64,000 nucleotides of DNA, taken from NCBI RefSeq assembly GCF_018618755.1, contig NZ_JACSMR010000005.1, positions 104,433 to 168,432 on the forward strand. Direction: 5' to 3'. Origin of the DNA: Exiguobacterium sp. s193. Lineage in GTDB: Bacteria; Bacillota; Bacilli; Exiguobacteriales; Exiguobacteriaceae. The notes under the pieces were generated by a model. That model was not told the DNA's origin, did no database searches, and worked only from the letters and a program-made list of their open reading frames with translations. This document shows, one piece after another, positions 9,712 through 21,277 of the stretch (position 1 is its first letter; every line of letters starts with the position of its first letter). A program made the translations under genes and the position numbers.

Positions 9712-9740
9712 AATATAGCATAATGAACCGCTCTAAGCAA
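9712..9740 (-). promoter_or_regulatory. extended -10 promoter for the rimP-nusA-infB operon
   Basis: Minus strand TTGCTT (9740-9735), 17-base spacer, TATATT (9717-9712), with TGC directly before the -10 hexamer, making an extended -10. It lies between the polC stop codon and the terminator at 9639-9680. The 12-mer TTATGCTATATT recurs in the rpsB promoter. Confidence 0.7.
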
Positions 9741-9754
9741 GTATCCGCCGGGCT

Positions 9755-12700
9755 TTACAGGTCAAATAACGAAAGCTGGTTCTCGTCTGGGAGTCCCTCG
9801 AGACAACCAAGATTATCGAGCGTTTCAATAATCGTTTTCGATAACTTGGCACGTTTCTGTAAATCTTCCTTCGACAGAAATTCTCCACCTTTACGGGCCT
9901 CGACGATTTGTTTGGCCGCGTTCGTCCCGAGTCCAGTCACCGCGTCAAACGGCGGCAACAGCGTATCGCCATCAATCAAGAACTCGCTAGCGCTCGACTT
10001 GTACAAATCGACTTTTTGGAACGTAAAGCCCCGTTCGATCATCTCAAGTGCGATTTCAAGGACCGTGTAGAGTCCTTTATCTTTCGCCGTCGCTTCAAAT
10101 CCTTTATCTTTGATATCTTGTAAGACTTTTCGGACGGCAGCCGTTCCTTTGTTCATCGCCCCGATGTCAAAATCACCCGCCCGGACCGTAAAGTACGACG
10201 CGTAATAGTACATCGGATGATGGACTTTGTAATAAGCGATCCGGACCGCCATCAAGACGTAAGCTGCGGCGTGGGCTTTCGGGAACATGTACTTGATTTT
10301 TTTACACGAGTCGATGTACCAAAGCGGCACATTGTTTTCAATCATCGCTTCTTCCATCTCAATCGAGAGCCCTTTCCCTTTTCGGACGGATTCCATGATT
10401 TTAAAGGCAAGCGACGGTTCGAGCCCTGCATAAATCAAGTAGACCATGATGTCGTCACGACAGCCGATGACATCTTTCAGTTCACAGGTCCCGTTATAAA
10501 TCAACTCACTGGCATTCCCGAGCCAGACGTCCGTTCCGTGCGATAGTCCGGAAATCTGAACGAGTTCCGAGAACGTCGTCGGTTTCGTTTCTTCAAGCAT
10601 CTGTCGGACGAACTTCGTCCCGAACTCTGGAATCCCGAGCGTTCCGGTTTTTGAATCAATCTGTTCCGGTGTCACACCAATCGATTCCGTCGAACTGAAG
10701 ATTTTCATGACTTCGGCATCATCGACAGGAATCGTTTTCGGATCGCGTCCAGATAAATCCTGTAACATCCGAATCATCGTCGGGTCATCGTGCCCGAGAA
10801 TATCCAGTTTCAATAGATTATCGTGAATCGAGTGGAAGTCAAAGTGTGTCGTTTTCCATTCCGACCCCATATCGTCCGCTGGGAACTGAATTGGACTGAT
10901 ATCATAGATGTCCATGTAATCCGGGACAACGATGATTCCCCCAGGGTGTTGCCCTGTCGTCCGCTTCACACCTGTAACCCCGCTGACGAGTCGATCGACT
11001 TCAGCGTTACGGTAATTCAAATCATTTTCAGATTGATACCCTTTCACATACCCGTAAGCTGTTTTCTCAGCAATCGTCCCGATTGTCCCTGCACGGTACA
11101 CATAATCATCACCGAACAAGACTTTCGTATAGGCATGGGCTTTCGGCTGGTACTCCCCACTAAAGTTCAAATCGATATCCGGTACTTTATCCCCCTTGAA
11201 CCCAAGGAACGTTTCGAACGGGATGTCGTGTCCATCTTTCGTCAATGGAATTTGACACGTCTTACATTGTTTGTCCGGTAAATCGAATCCAGATCCAACC
11301 GACCCATCATCAAAGAATTCGGATTCTTGACAGTTCGGACAGACGTAATGCGGCGGTAACGGGTTGACTTCCGTAATCTCCGTCATCGTCGCGACAAGGC
11401 TCGATCCGACCGAACCACGCGAGCCGACGAGATACCCATCGTCGAGCGATTTTTTTACGAGTTTATGCGAAATCAAATAGATGACGGCAAAACCATGGCC
11501 AATGATTGACTTCAACTCTTTTTCAAGCCGTGCCTCGACGATTTCCGGTAACGTCTCGCCGTAAATTTTGTGTGCCATGTCATAGGATAAGCTCCGGACT
11601 TCATCATCGGCACCGTCAATCTTCGGTGTAAACAGGTCTTTCGGGATGATATCGATGTTTTCGAACATCTCGGCGACCTTTTGGCTGTTCGTGATGACTA
11701 GACGTTCTGCGAGATCGGGTGCAAGGAACCGGAAGTCTTCCATCATTTCCTGCGTCGTCCGGAAATGTGCCGGTGGCAACTGTTTCCGCATGTTGAGCAT
11801 GTTCGCCCCACCTTGCGTCCGAATCAAGACTTCACGGTACGTCGCGTCATGACGATCGAGATAATGTACATTCCCGGTCGCAACCGGTAAAATGTCATTT
11901 TCTTCCGCCACACGGATGATTTTTTTAATCAAGTCTCTCAGTTCCAGTTCATTTTGGACGATTTCCCGTTCAATTAAATGTCCATACATCGCCGGCGACT
12001 GAATTTCGATGAAATCATAAAATTGCATGACTTTCGCTAAGTCTTCATCCGACTTATTGAGTGCCGCATCAAACACTTCCCCATTGTCACACGCAGAACC
12101 GATGATTAAACCTTCCCGGTGTGCCACGAGTTGTGAACGTGGTGTCCGGACGACCCGATGGACGTGTTTCGTATGAGCGATGGAAATTAACTGATACAGA
12201 TTTTTTAAGCCTGTCCGATTTTTCGCATAGACTGTCGCGTGATACGGACGCGCCCTCGAAATATCTTTCCCCATCTCGCGGTTGAGCGACAGATGGGTCG
12301 TCATGTTGAACATCTCATCAGCCATTTGTAATAACTTTAACATTAAATATCCGGTCGCTTCCGCATCGTAAATCGCCCGGTGATGTTGTGTCAATTCAAT
12401 ATCAAACCGTTTCGCAAGCGTATTCAAGCGGTGATTTTTCAACGTCGGCATCAACACACGGGCGAGTTCGAGCGTATCGATGACAGGCAACGTCGATTCG
12501 TCATGTTCACCAGAACGGAGGGTCGCATTCAAGAAGCCGATATCGAACGCGGCATTGTGGGCGACAAGAATCGAATCGCCTGCCCAGTCCATGAATTCCT
12601 TGACGACTTGTTCCGGGTCCGGTTTCCCACGGACCATGTCATCCGTGATGCCCGTCAAATCGATCGTCGTCGCAGATAACAAGTGTTTTGGATCAGCGAA

Positions 12701-14050
12701 CGCCTCGAATTTATCAATGACGTCTCCGTCGTAAATCTTAACTGCCGCGAGTTCAATGATTTTGTTGTACATCGCCGATAGTCCGGTCGTCTCGACGTCA
12801 AAGACAACGAACGTCGCTTCTTCGAGATTTTGGTCGACTGGATTGTACGCCACTTGGACACCATCGTTGACGACATTCGCTTCAATTCCGTATAACACCT
12901 TGATGTCATTTTTCTTACCGGCATAATACGCGTCCGGGAAACTTTGTGCCCCGGCGTGATCGGTAATGGCGACAGCAGGGTGCCCCCAAGCTGCAGCACG
13001 TTCGACATATTTCGTTACGTTCATGACGGCGTCCATTTGACTCATTTGTGAATGGGCGTGTAATTCGACACGCTTTTCGCCACTCCACGGGTCACCCGGG
13101 AGTTCGACTTTCACTTCCGACAATTGGGCGACCATCATACACAAGTCGCGTAAGAACGTATCGAATTCGACCCGACCGGCTGCCTGGATCCACATCCCTT
13201 TTTTGATTGCCGACAACACTTTGACGTCGGTCTCGTCACGTGCGAACATCTTGACGACAAGTGAATCGGTATAATCGGTCAATTTGAATGTGAAGATCGT
13301 TTTTCCACTCCGGAGTTCCCGACTCTCTGCTGAGAAGACAAGACCACGAATTGCGATTCGGCGCTCTTCATCTTGAATCGTCTTGATCGGAACGATTTCA
13401 TCTTGAATCGGTTTCCCGATTCGAATGTCAACTGGTCCCTCATCATCGTCACGCGATTGTTCGCGTTTAAATTGCAGTTCGAGCATCCGTTTTGCTTCCT
13501 CGATGTCTTCTTGTTTAACTTGATTGCGTAGTGCTTCCTGCGTCGATTGATCCATCTGGACGATCGGTTCACAGATGAACTTCGGAAAACCATATGCCCC
13601 ATAAAGTAGTTGCATCTCACCACATAAATCGTTCTTTAAGAATCCAGCTTCTGGTTCACTACGGACCGGAATGAACAGTTTATTTTCCCGGAATTCCGGC
13701 AACACACGACTGAGTTGTGTCCGCATCGCAGCCGATGCATCAGCTAAATCTTGAACGACATAAGGCCAGTAATCGATGAAAAGTTTATCATCCGGACGGT
13801 CGTCCGAAACGAGGTTCAACTTCACCTCGGCAAATTGCTGATACCGACTCGTCAATCGACTGAAAAACATCTGATAGACGTTTTGAGGCAACAGCTTCGG
13901 AATCCGAATCTGAAATGTCCACGTCGAATTGCTTTTATTAACACGGAGCTTCTCAAGCATCGCCCCGGTAAAATATTCTTCTGTGATTCCGATTGGTAAA
14001 TCTAAATCACTCATTAAAAGTGCCATGCGTTGTTGTGTATCCACTCGCAA
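9755..14050 (-). CDS. polC: DNA polymerase III PolC-type, replicative polymerase
   Basis: Gram-positive replicative polymerase with a proofreading exonuclease inserted in the PHP region. Visible in order: an OB-fold region, PHP residues ([17 protein letters not shown]), the DEDD exonuclease ([10 protein letters not shown] and following), a zinc cluster (CPNCQESEF with a later CKTC), and the catalytic aspartates in [12 protein letters not shown]. Up to 1431 residues. The start is uncertain: an in-frame TGA precedes it and no Shine-Dalgarno lies at ordinary spacing. TTG at 14050 (LRVDTQQRM) best matches the length of S. aureus PolC as I recall it; GTG 14044, ATG 14026 and ATG 14014 are alternatives. 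Confidence 0.97.
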   Translation of the reverse strand: MRVDTQQRMALLMSDLDLPIGITEEYFTGAMLEKLRVNKSNSTWTFQIRIPKLLPQNVYQMFFSRLTSRYQQFAEVKLNLVSDDRPDDKLFIDYWPYVVQDLADASAAMRTQLSRVLPEFRENKLFIPVRSEPEAGFLKNDLCGEMQLLYGAYGFPKFICEPIVQMDQSTQEALRNQVKQEDIEEAKRMLELQFKREQSRDDDEGPVDIRIGKPIQDEIVPIKTIQDEERRIAIRGLVFSAESRELRSGKTIFTFKLTDYTDSLVVKMFARDETDVKVLSAIKKGMWIQAAGRVEFDTFLRDLCMMVAQLSEVKVELPGDPWSGEKRVELHAHSQMSQMDAVMNVTKYVERAAAWGHPAVAITDHAGAQSFPDAYYAGKKNDIKVLYGIEANVVNDGVQVAYNPVDQNLEEATFVVFDVETTGLSAMYNKIIELAAVKIYDGDVIDKFEAFADPKHLLSATTIDLTGITDDMVRGKPDPEQVVKEFMDWAGDSILVAHNAAFDIGFLNATLRSGEHDESTLPVIDTLELARVLMPTLKNHRLNTLAKRFDIELTQHHRAIYDAEATGYLMLKLLQMADEMFNMTTHLSLNREMGKDISRARPYHATVYAKNRTGLKNLYQLISIAHTKHVHRVVRTPRSQLVAHREGLIIGSACDNGEVFDAALNKSDEDLAKVMQFYDFIEIQSPAMYGHLIEREIVQNELELRDLIKKIIRVAEENDILPVATGNVHYLDRHDATYREVLIRTQGGANMLNMRKQLPPAHFRTTQEMMEDFRFLAPDLAERLVITNSQKVAEMFENIDIIPKDLFTPKIDGADDEVRSLSYDMAHKIYGETLPEIVEARLEKELKSIIGHGFAVIYLISHKLVKKSLDDGYLVGSRGSVGSSLVATMTEITEVNPLPPHYVCPNCQESEFFDDGSVGSGFDLPDKQCKTCQIPLTKDGHDIPFETFLGFKGDKVPDIDLNFSGEYQPKAHAYTKVLFGDDYVYRAGTIGTIAEKTAYGYVKGYQSENDLNYRNAEVDRLVSGVTGVKRTTGQHPGGIIVVPDYMDIYDISPIQFPADDMGSEWKTTHFDFHSIHDNLLKLDILGHDDPTMIRMLQDLSGRDPKTIPVDDAEVMKIFSSTESIGVTPEQIDSKTGTLGIPEFGTKFVRQMLEETKPTTFSELVQISGLSHGTDVWLGNASELIYNGTCELKDVIGCRDDIMVYLIYAGLEPSLAFKIMESVRKGKGLSIEMEEAMIENNVPLWYIDSCKKIKYMFPKAHAAAYVLMAVRIAYYKVHHPMYYYASYFTVRAGDFDIGAMNKGTAAVRKVLQDIKDKGFEATAKDKGLYTVLEIALEMIERGFTFQKVDLYKSSASEFLIDGDTLLPPFDAVTGLGTNAAKQIVEARKGGEFLSKEDLQKRAKLSKTIIETLDNLGCLEGLPDENQLSLFDL

Positions 14051-14100
14051 TTGTGCTGTCTGATCGCTTCACACCGTGACAGCAACTCCTCCTCCTCTTG
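14051..14100 (-). promoter_or_regulatory. polC leader: strong Shine-Dalgarno separated from the start by a hairpin
   Basis: A run AGGAGGAGGAG lies about 40 bases before the TTG at 14050, too far for ordinary initiation. Between them TGCTGTC (14084-14078) pairs perfectly with GACAGCA (14060-14054) around a 17-base loop. If folded, only about six unpaired bases remain between GGAGG and the TTG. Alternatively the same signal starts a 23-codon frame (TTG at 14085) whose TAA overlaps the in-frame ATG at 14014. Confidence 0.5.
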
Positions 14101-14130
14101 CGGATTGCCCAAGGGGCGAATGGGTGTGAG

Positions 14131-14163
14131 ACAAGAAAACAGTCACTTAAACTTTTAAGTGAC
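14131..14163 (-). terminator. rho-independent terminator after proS
   Basis: Minus-strand arms GTCACTTAAA and TTTAAGTGAC (14142-14163) are perfectly complementary, followed by TGTTTTCTTGT (14140-14131). I see no clear promoter between it and polC. Confidence 0.85.
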
Positions 14164-14176
14164 CGTCCTCCATTAC

Positions 14177-15877
14177 TTATTCTAAACCTTCGTACAGCGA
14201 ACGAACAGCCTGAACGAGATTTCCTTGTTCAATTTCTTCTGCTTCACCACCGCGGCGTGCTTTCAACTCAACGATTCCGTCAGCTGCTTTTTTCCCGACG
14301 TTGATTCGGACAGGTAGACCAATCAAATCAGCATCCGCGAATTTGACACCTGCACGTTCTTTACGATCATCAAACAAAACAGAGAATCCAGCAGCCGTCA
14401 ATTGACGATACAAGTCTTCCGCGACTTCCATTTGATCTGCATTTTTACCGTTGACGGCAATTAAATGGACATCATATGGAGCAATCGCTTTTGGCCAAAT
14501 GATCCCACGCTCGTCATAGTGTTGTTCAACGACGGCAGAAAGTGTCCGCGACACTCCGATACCGTAACAACCCATGATGAGGGGTTGTGCTTTTCCACCC
14601 TCGTCGAGGAAGGTCGCACCCATCCCTTCCGAATAACGTGTTCCAAGTTTAAAGACTTGTCCGACTTCGATGCCGCGCGCGAACTTGACGTGTCCTGCAC
14701 CGTCTGGTGAGGCGTCACCTTCTTCGACGAACCGTAAGTCCGTATATTCTGCTTCAAAATCACGACTTGGATCAACATGGATATAATGCGTTTCTGCTTT
14801 ATTTGCACCACAGACTGCATTCGTCAAGGCACGGACAGCATAATCCGCAACGACTTTCATGTCCGCTCCGATCGGACCAAGCGTGCCTGGTTTCGAGTGC
14901 AGTGCTTGTTCGATTTCTTCGTCAGACGCCATCGTGATATCAAGCGCACCGAGATAGTTCTTTAATTTGATGTCATTCACTTCGTGGTCACCCCGGACAA
15001 GTGCCATGACGAGACCTTGTTCCGTTTTGAAGATGACGGTCTTGATCGATTCCGTTGCCGGTAACTGTAAAAATTCACCGACTGCTTCAATCGTTTTTGC
15101 CTCTTCCGTATGGACGGTCTCGAGTGCTTCCGGTGTCTTCGCTTGTGCTTCGTACGCATCAACGGCTTCCGCCATCTCAAGGTTCGCTGCATAATCCGAC
15201 TGATCCGAGTAGACAATCGTGTCTTCTCCGATGGCTGCAAGCGCATGGAATTCATGTGTGCCGCTTCCACCGATTGCACCTGAGTCTGCGACGACGGGAC
15301 GGAACTCCAATCCGACGCGTGTAAAAATTTTCGTATACGTTTCAAACATGTTTTGATACTCAGCGTCCAAACTTTCTTGCGTTGCATGGAACGAATACGC
15401 ATCTTTCATGATGAACTCACGTCCGCGTAAGAGACCGAACCGCGGTCGCCGCTCATCTCGGTATTTCATTTGAATCTGAAACAGGTTGACCGGTAATTTT
15501 TTATACGAGTTCAATTCATCACGAACGATTGACGTAATCAATTCTTCGTGCGTCGCCCCAAGTGCAAAACGACGGTCATGACGATCGGTCAGACGCATCA
15601 GTTCAGGTCCATAAATATCCCAGCGTCCTGTTTCTTCCCACAGTTCTGCCGGCTGGATTGCCGGCATCAATAATTCTTGCGCGCCAGCTGCTTCCATCTC
15701 TTCACGAACGATTGTCTCAATGTTCGCAAGGACACGTTTCGCAAGCGGCAAGTAAGAATAAATTCCCGCTGCATTTTGACGCATGAATCCTGCGCGTAAT
15801 AAAAGTTGGTGACTGATCGCCTCTGCGTCTGATGGTACTTCACGCAATGTTGGCATAAACATTTTCGATTGTTTCAT
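14177..15877 (-). CDS. proS: prolyl-tRNA synthetase, bacterial editing type
   Basis: Class II aminoacyl-tRNA synthetase charging tRNA-Pro; 566 residues, the long bacterial form with an editing domain inserted between motifs 2 and 3 (roughly residues 230-390). Motif 2 is visible around [21 protein letters not shown], and motif 3 around [13 protein letters not shown]. The start at 15877 follows GAAGGGG. It lies 30 bases after rseP, as in B. subtilis, and ends in a terminator. Confidence 0.98.
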   Translation of the reverse strand: MKQSKMFMPTLREVPSDAEAISHQLLLRAGFMRQNAAGIYSYLPLAKRVLANIETIVREEMEAAGAQELLMPAIQPAELWEETGRWDIYGPELMRLTDRHDRRFALGATHEELITSIVRDELNSYKKLPVNLFQIQMKYRDERRPRFGLLRGREFIMKDAYSFHATQESLDAEYQNMFETYTKIFTRVGLEFRPVVADSGAIGGSGTHEFHALAAIGEDTIVYSDQSDYAANLEMAEAVDAYEAQAKTPEALETVHTEEAKTIEAVGEFLQLPATESIKTVIFKTEQGLVMALVRGDHEVNDIKLKNYLGALDITMASDEEIEQALHSKPGTLGPIGADMKVVADYAVRALTNAVCGANKAETHYIHVDPSRDFEAEYTDLRFVEEGDASPDGAGHVKFARGIEVGQVFKLGTRYSEGMGATFLDEGGKAQPLIMGCYGIGVSRTLSAVVEQHYDERGIIWPKAIAPYDVHLIAVNGKNADQMEVAEDLYRQLTAAGFSVLFDDRKERAGVKFADADLIGLPVRINVGKKAADGIVELKARRGGEAEEIEQGNLVQAVRSLYEGLE

Positions 15878-15907
15878 ATGAGTCGTAAACCCCTTCTGAG
15901 TGAAAGT

Positions 15908-17149
15908 TTAAAAGAATTTCTGAATGTCATTCCATGTGACGACGAGCATCAAGAGCATTAATAGTGCAAAGCCAACGAAATGGACCAATCCCTCTTTTTG
16001 GGGATCAACTGGCTTGCCACGTAACGCTTCAAGGAAGAGGAACAAAAGACGTCCACCATCAAGAGCAGGGAGCGGCAACAAGTTAAAGACCGCTAAGTTG
16101 ACGGACAATAAAGCCGTCCATGTCAACAACATTGAAAATCCACTATCTGCCACTTGATCCGTCATCTTGACGATGCCGACTGGACCAGACAGTTGATCGA
16201 CGCCGACTGCACCCGTCACTAAGTCACCGACTGCTCCGACGATTAACGTCGACATCCGCCATGTTTCGGTCACACCAGTTTCGAGTGCCGTTCCGAATGA
16301 TTTTTCCGTTTCGTTCGTCACGCCGATGATTCCGACTTTTTGATCGCCTTGTTGCTGAATCTTCGGTGTGATTTGTGTTGTCGCTTCTTTACCATCTCGT
16401 TCATAGACGACAGTCGTCTCTTTGCCGGCTTGATCTTGGAAACCAGCACGCAGGTCCGTCCATTTCGTCGTTTCATCTCCATTGACGGAAACGATCCGAT
16501 CGCCTTCGACGAGTCCCGCTTGATCCGCTGGCGAACCTTTTTGAACCGTCCCGATGACACTATCTCCCGTCGGAGAACCATTATACAGGGCTAACCCAAA
16601 CAAGATGACGAAGGCGAGAACAAAGTTCATCGCCGGTCCAGCAGCAATCGCAAGAACTCGTTTAAAGACGGATTTCGATCCAAATGTCCGGTCATATGGA
16701 GCGATTTGTGTCCGTGTTTGACCTTCGACGAGAAACGCTGTGTTTGAGATCTCATAACGCGTCGACACTTCATCTTGTAACCCGACGAGTTCCAATTTGT
16801 GTAACAAATCAATTTGCTCGACGGTGACGACTTGATCTGCTTTCGGATGACTCGCATCTAAATAAATCGTCTCGACCACGCCATCGTTTAATCCTAACCC
16901 AACCGATTGGCCCGGTTTGACTTCAACGAACTCCGGTTCTTCTCCAGCCATCTTGACGTACCCACCAATCGGAAGCAACCGAACCGTATACAGTGTTTCA
17001 TTTTTGAAGAACGAAAAAATTTTCGGTCCAAAGCCAATCGCGAATTCACGACAGAGGATTCCAGCGCGCTTCGCCATCACGAGATGACCCCATTCATGTA
17101 CGGCAACAAGTACACCGAACATCAATACGATCGAAATAAAGGTCGTCAT
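15908..17149 (-). CDS. rseP: site-2 intramembrane metalloprotease RseP/RasP
   Basis: Membrane-embedded zinc protease that cuts anti-sigma factors and leftover signal peptides. The 413-residue protein has HEWGH at residues 18-22 in the first membrane segment, a PDZ domain (QKGSPADQAGLVEGDRIVSV) in the extracytoplasmic part, and the second metal-binding motif NLLPLPALDGGRL in a C-terminal membrane helix. The ATG at 17149 is chosen over a longer frame because it begins the first hydrophobic helix and has AAGGA upstream. It follows dxr by 13 bases. Confidence 0.97.
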   Translation of the reverse strand: MTTFISIVLMFGVLVAVHEWGHLVMAKRAGILCREFAIGFGPKIFSFFKNETLYTVRLLPIGGYVKMAGEEPEFVEVKPGQSVGLGLNDGVVETIYLDASHPKADQVVTVEQIDLLHKLELVGLQDEVSTRYEISNTAFLVEGQTRTQIAPYDRTFGSKSVFKRVLAIAAGPAMNFVLAFVILFGLALYNGSPTGDSVIGTVQKGSPADQAGLVEGDRIVSVNGDETTKWTDLRAGFQDQAGKETTVVYERDGKEATTQITPKIQQQGDQKVGIIGVTNETEKSFGTALETGVTETWRMSTLIVGAVGDLVTGAVGVDQLSGPVGIVKMTDQVADSGFSMLLTWTALLSVNLAVFNLLPLPALDGGRLLFLFLEALRGKPVDPQKEGLVHFVGFALLMLLMLVVTWNDIQKFF

Positions 17150-17162
17150 TGCTATCCCATCC

Positions 17163-18317
17163 TTAGTTAGTGAGTGAAAGCGACGTGATAAACGCACGTG
17201 CCCAGCGGTCCGCCTCTAAAATTTGATCCAAGGACGGATCGTGGATCAATTCATGCGCCTGCAACGCTGCCTCAACACTCGCTTCGATTTCTAAAAAGCT
17301 GATTTCCCCATTTAAGAAGCGGGCAACGGCTTGTTCGTTCGCGGCATTAAGTACTGAAGGCATCGAGCCACCGACACTCCCGGCTTCAAAAGCAAGGCGC
17401 AGTAACGGGTAACGTTCAAATGATGCTTCAGCAAAGTTCAAGCGTCCGATTTGTTTTAAGTTTAACCGTTCTCCCCCCTTGATTTCAAGGCGGGACGGAT
17501 ATGTAAGGGCATATTGAATCGGTTCGCGCATATCCGGCATTCCAAGTTGTGCCATAACAGCACCATCCTTAAATTCGACCATCGAGTGAATGATTGATTC
17601 GCGGTGAATGACGACGTCAATATCTTCGTACGCGACGTCAAACAACCAGTGTGCTTCGATGACTTCAAACCCTTTGTTCATCATCGTTGCAGAATCAATC
17701 GTAATTTTTGCACCCATCGACCAATTCGGATGATTCAGCGCTTGCTCGACTGTGACTTCTGCCAATTGATCACGTGTCATGTCACGGAAACTACCGCCAG
17801 ATGCCGTTAACATGATTTGTCGGACATCTTCACGTCGCTCGCCGTTCAAGCACTGAAAAATCGCTGCGTGCTCACTATCGACAGGTAAGATGGCGACACC
17901 TTTTTCACGTGCTTTCGCCATGACCAGGTGTCCAGCAGTAACAAGAGTTTCTTTGTTCGCAAGGCCAATCGTTTTTCCGGCTTCGATCGCCGCGAGTGTC
18001 GGACGTAGCCCGATTGCACCGACGACCGCCGTGATGACGATATCAGCCTCTTCCATCGTCGCGACGTCGATTAAGCCCTGCTCCCCTGTCACAATCGTCG
18101 GCTGGTAGTCAAGCAACGGTTGTAACTGTTCACGTGTTGGTTCATCGATGACAGAAACGAGCATCGGACGTAAACGATTTAACCAAGGGACAGCGACTGT
18201 GTTATTTTTTCCGAATGCAAAGCTGACGAGTTGGAACCGTTCAGGATTGGCAGCGATGACGTCAAGCGTCTGCGTTCCAATCGAACCGGTTCCCCCAATA
18301 ATACTGACTTTCTTCAT
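17163..18317 (-). CDS. dxr: 1-deoxy-D-xylulose 5-phosphate reductoisomerase
   Basis: Second step of the MEP isoprenoid pathway, NADPH-dependent. The 384-residue protein starts with the Rossmann motif GGTGSIG at residues 8-14. The catalytic region includes [16 protein letters not shown] and [11 protein letters not shown], and [22 protein letters not shown] carries substrate and metal ligands. GAGGAGG precedes the start. It sits between cdsA and rseP, next to uppS, placing isoprenoid synthesis and its use in one transcript. Confidence 0.98.
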   Translation of the reverse strand: MKKVSIIGGTGSIGTQTLDVIAANPERFQLVSFAFGKNNTVAVPWLNRLRPMLVSVIDEPTREQLQPLLDYQPTIVTGEQGLIDVATMEEADIVITAVVGAIGLRPTLAAIEAGKTIGLANKETLVTAGHLVMAKAREKGVAILPVDSEHAAIFQCLNGERREDVRQIMLTASGGSFRDMTRDQLAEVTVEQALNHPNWSMGAKITIDSATMMNKGFEVIEAHWLFDVAYEDIDVVIHRESIIHSMVEFKDGAVMAQLGMPDMREPIQYALTYPSRLEIKGGERLNLKQIGRLNFAEASFERYPLLRLAFEAGSVGGSMPSVLNAANEQAVARFLNGEISFLEIEASVEAALQAHELIHDPSLDQILEADRWARAFITSLSLTN

Positions 18318-18329
18318 GTAACTTCCTCC

Positions 18330-19130
18330 TCAACTAAAAATGCCGAGTGTAATCAATACGGTAAAGACGATCAACATACTATCAAATCGATCGAGAATTC
18401 CACCGTGGCCCGGGAGTAAGTTCCCAGCATCTTTGACACCGTAATGCCGCTTATAGGCAGACTGGACAAGATCACCCAGTTGACCGACGACGGCAACGAT
18501 CAATGCGAGTAAAACGACTTCTGCATACCCGAGCGTCGGGTTGATCGCTTCAAATACTAAACCAAGCAGTAGGGCAAGTAAAATACCTCCAGCTGCCCCT
18601 TCAATCGTTTTATTCGGACTGATCGCTGGCCACAGTTTTGTTTTTCCGAAACGTTTGCCTACGAAATAGGCACCTGAATCCGTGAACCAAATCAATAAAA
18701 TGATTAACAGTGATAAAGTCAGACCGTTATCGAGTAAACGAATGAACGCAAACGAAGCAAACCCAACACCGACATAAAGGCTTGTCAGTAACAAAAAAGC
18801 CACGTCATCAAACGTGAAGACATTTTTAGAGAATACGTTCCAAAACAAACCAACTAAAATAATCAGCATGCCCCAAGCCAGTGGTGAAAGACCGAGTGTA
18901 ATCGTTTGATCACGCGTCATCTCATACACGGGGACGAAGGGAAGTAATGTCCCAATCCCGAACAAAAGCACGGGAATTGACGAAAAACTGAGTTGTCTCA
19001 TCTTGACGAGTTCTGTATAACCAATCACTGTTAAGATTGCCATGAAGGCAAGAAATGGAATTCCACCTAAGTAAAGTAAACCTAAAAAGATGGCACCTGC
19101 CCAAATGGCGGTAATAATACGCGTTTTCAT
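18330..19130 (-). CDS. cdsA: phosphatidate cytidylyltransferase
   Basis: Makes CDP-diacylglycerol for phospholipid synthesis; a 266-residue polytopic membrane protein with about eight hydrophobic segments. The CdsA signature is intact near the C-terminus: YKRHYGVKD then LLPGHGGILDRFD. A TTG two codons upstream is too close to the GAGGA signal, so the ATG at 19130 (MKTRIIT) is preferred. It lies between uppS and dxr. Confidence 0.97.
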   Translation of the reverse strand: MKTRIITAIWAGAIFLGLLYLGGIPFLAFMAILTVIGYTELVKMRQLSFSSIPVLLFGIGTLLPFVPVYEMTRDQTITLGLSPLAWGMLIILVGLFWNVFSKNVFTFDDVAFLLLTSLYVGVGFASFAFIRLLDNGLTLSLLIILLIWFTDSGAYFVGKRFGKTKLWPAISPNKTIEGAAGGILLALLLGLVFEAINPTLGYAEVVLLALIVAVVGQLGDLVQSAYKRHYGVKDAGNLLPGHGGILDRFDSMLIVFTVLITLGIFS

Positions 19131-19149
19131 AAGCAATATCCTCGTTTAG

Positions 19150-19887
19150 TCAGACGCCGCCGAATCGGCGTGTCCGTTGATTGTAGTCTTCGATTGCCGC
19201 TAAAAATTGTTCCCGTCGAAACTCTGGCCATAAGACATCTGTAAAGTAAAATTCTGCGTAGGCTGCTTGCCATAATAAAAAGTTCGACAAACGTTGTTCC
19301 CCACTCGTCCGAATGACAAGATCGACATCCGTCATCGAACCTGTCATCAATTCCTGTTCGATGACCTCTTGAGTGATCATGTCCGGAAGAAGTTCTCCCG
19401 CCTGGACTTTTTTTGCCACATGTTGCATCACTTGAACGATTTCGTCACGTCCGCCATAGTTCAAGGCGAAAATCAAACGGAGACCGGTGTTATCAGCCGT
19501 GTCCTGTTTTGCTTGTTGGACTGCCTCACGTGTATAGACGGGCAAACGCGATATTTCCCCAGCGACTTCCACTTTTACATTTCGTGCATTCAAGTCTTTT
19601 AAATCTGACTCTAAAAATTGAGCAGGTAATTTCATCAAGAAGCTGACCTCTTCTTCAGGGCGTGTCCAGTTTTCCGTCGAGAACGCATACAACGTCAGGC
19701 TCTTCACACCTAATTCATTGGCGACACGAACGACTTCCCGGACCGATTTCATTCCTTCTCGGTGCCCCATGATGCGGGGAAGTCCTCGTTTTTTTGCCCA
19801 ACGTCCGTTTCCGTCCATGATGATTGCAACGTGATCAGGTACGTGTTGCCCGACCACTTCTTTTGTCTGGTTTAACCATTGAAACAT
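19150..19887 (-). CDS. uppS: undecaprenyl diphosphate synthase
   Basis: Cis-prenyltransferase that makes the C55 lipid carrier for cell-wall synthesis. The 245-residue protein has the signature HVAIIMDGNGRWAKKRG with catalytic aspartate at residue 25, and ends in the family segment TSGEQRLSNFLLWQ followed by the FTDVLWPEF region. The Shine-Dalgarno is GGGGAGG. The frr terminator lies directly upstream with no visible promoter. Confidence 0.98.
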   Translation of the reverse strand: MFQWLNQTKEVVGQHVPDHVAIIMDGNGRWAKKRGLPRIMGHREGMKSVREVVRVANELGVKSLTLYAFSTENWTRPEEEVSFLMKLPAQFLESDLKDLNARNVKVEVAGEISRLPVYTREAVQQAKQDTADNTGLRLIFALNYGGRDEIVQVMQHVAKKVQAGELLPDMITQEVIEQELMTGSMTDVDLVIRTSGEQRLSNFLLWQAAYAEFYFTDVLWPEFRREQFLAAIEDYNQRTRRFGGV

Positions 19888-19912
19888 TTACTTCTTCCTC
19901 CCCTCATTCATT

Positions 19913-19951
19913 TATAAGAAGAAAGGGACTCTTCGTGTGACAAAGAGTCCC
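19913..19951 (-). terminator. terminator between frr and uppS
   Basis: Minus-strand stem GGGACTCTTTG/CGAAGAGTCCC (one wobble pair) around 5 bases, 19925-19951, followed by a pyrimidine run TTTCTTCTT. The uppS Shine-Dalgarno follows within about 15 bases. Confidence 0.8.
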
Positions 19952-19971
19952 CAACATGACGACATTTTGCG

Positions 19972-20529
19972 TCATACTTCCATGATTTCTTTTTCTTTAT
20001 CCGTCGCTGTTTGATCAAGCGCTTTGACGAATTTATCCGTTAATGTTTGGACGTCTTCCGTGTAACCACGTAAGTCATCTTCTGTTAACGCGCCATCTTT
20101 TTCTTCTTTTTTCAGTTGCTCATTCGTATCACGGCGAATGTTACGTAACGCAACTTTGCCTTCTTCTGTATACTTCTTGACGAGCTTAACGAGTTCCTTC
20201 CGACGATCTTCTGTCAGTGGTGGAATCGCCAACCGGATGACCGTACCATCTGAAGATGGTGCCAATCCTAAATCTGCACGTTGGATTGCTTTTTCGATTT
20301 CAGTAACCATCGATTTATCCCAAGGTGTGATTAAGATGAGGCGTGCTTCCGGTGTATTGACGTTCGCGACTTGATTAAGTGGCGTAGGTGAACCGTAGTA
20401 ATCAACCTGAACAGGGTCAAGGATTGCAACGTTTGCACGACCAGCACGTAGTGTCGCAAGTTCTTTTTTAAGCGAAAGATGCGCTTTTTCCATCCGCTCT
20501 TCTGCTTGTTTCATGATTTGCTGTGACAT
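19972..20529 (-). CDS. frr: ribosome recycling factor
   Basis: Splits post-termination ribosomes with EF-G. The product is 185 residues, exactly the usual length, with the hallmark [20 protein letters not shown], the central [19 protein letters not shown] and [12 protein letters not shown]. It lies one base after pyrH and is followed by a terminator. Confidence 0.98.
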   Translation of the reverse strand: MSQQIMKQAEERMEKAHLSLKKELATLRAGRANVAILDPVQVDYYGSPTPLNQVANVNTPEARLILITPWDKSMVTEIEKAIQRADLGLAPSSDGTVIRLAIPPLTEDRRKELVKLVKKYTEEGKVALRNIRRDTNEQLKKEEKDGALTEDDLRGYTEDVQTLTDKFVKALDQTATDKEKEIMEV

Positions 20530-20530
20530 A

Positions 20531-21250
20531 TTATTTCCCCCTTACGAGTGTTCCGATTTCGTCGCCAACGACGACGCGTTTAATATTTCCTTCTTCCATC
20601 AATGAGAAAACGATGAGCGGAATATCATTATCCATGCAGAGTGACGTTGCAGTCGAATCCATGACTTGCAAGCCGTCTTTTAAGACATCGAGGTAAGACA
20701 ACGTCTCAAATTTCTTCGCATCCGGATCCACGTTCGGATCAGCCGAATACACACCATCGACATTGTTTTTCGCCATCAAGATGACCTCGGCTTCAATTTC
20801 AGCAGCACGGAGCGCTGCTGTCGTATCTGTCGAGAAGTACGGATTACCCGTTCCAGCCGCAAAGATGACGACACGCCCTTTTTCTAAATGACGCATCGCA
20901 CGACGACGAATGTACGGTTCAGCAACTTGTCGCATTTCGATTGAAGTCTGGACGCGTGTTTCAACGCCAACCGACTCTAAGCTATCTTGTAGTGCGAGCG
21001 AGTTCATGACCGTCGCAAGCATCCCCATATAATCGGCATTTGCCCGGTCCATTCCAAGTTCTGCCCCTGTCTTACCACGCCAAATGTTACCTGCACCTAC
21101 TACGACGGCAACTTGTACATTCAATTCCACCAATTCACGAATCTGTTGAGAAATTGAATTGACGATTGTGGGGTTGATTCCGAACCCTTGATCACCTGCG
21201 AGCGCTTCTCCGCTCAATTTTAACACAATCCGGTTATATTTCGGTTGCAT
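20531..21250 (-). CDS. pyrH: uridylate kinase
   Basis: Phosphorylates UMP to UDP; hexameric amino-acid-kinase-fold enzyme, 239 residues. Motifs include [19 protein letters not shown] at the N-terminus, [13 protein letters not shown] and [23 protein letters not shown] precedes the start; the tsf terminator lies just upstream of that signal with no promoter visible between. Confidence 0.98.
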   Translation of the reverse strand: MQPKYNRIVLKLSGEALAGDQGFGINPTIVNSISQQIRELVELNVQVAVVVGAGNIWRGKTGAELGMDRANADYMGMLATVMNSLALQDSLESVGVETRVQTSIEMRQVAEPYIRRRAMRHLEKGRVVIFAAGTGNPYFSTDTTAALRAAEIEAEVILMAKNNVDGVYSADPNVDPDAKKFETLSYLDVLKDGLQVMDSTATSLCMDNDIPLIVFSLMEEGNIKRVVVGDEIGTLVRGK

Positions 21251-21277
21251 GACTACGTCCTCCTTGCTAAATTCCGT

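Noticed and set aside
14101..14130. Small GCCC-CTT-GGGC hairpin before the polC leader
   Set aside because: Only four base pairs, no T run and no other signal nearby.
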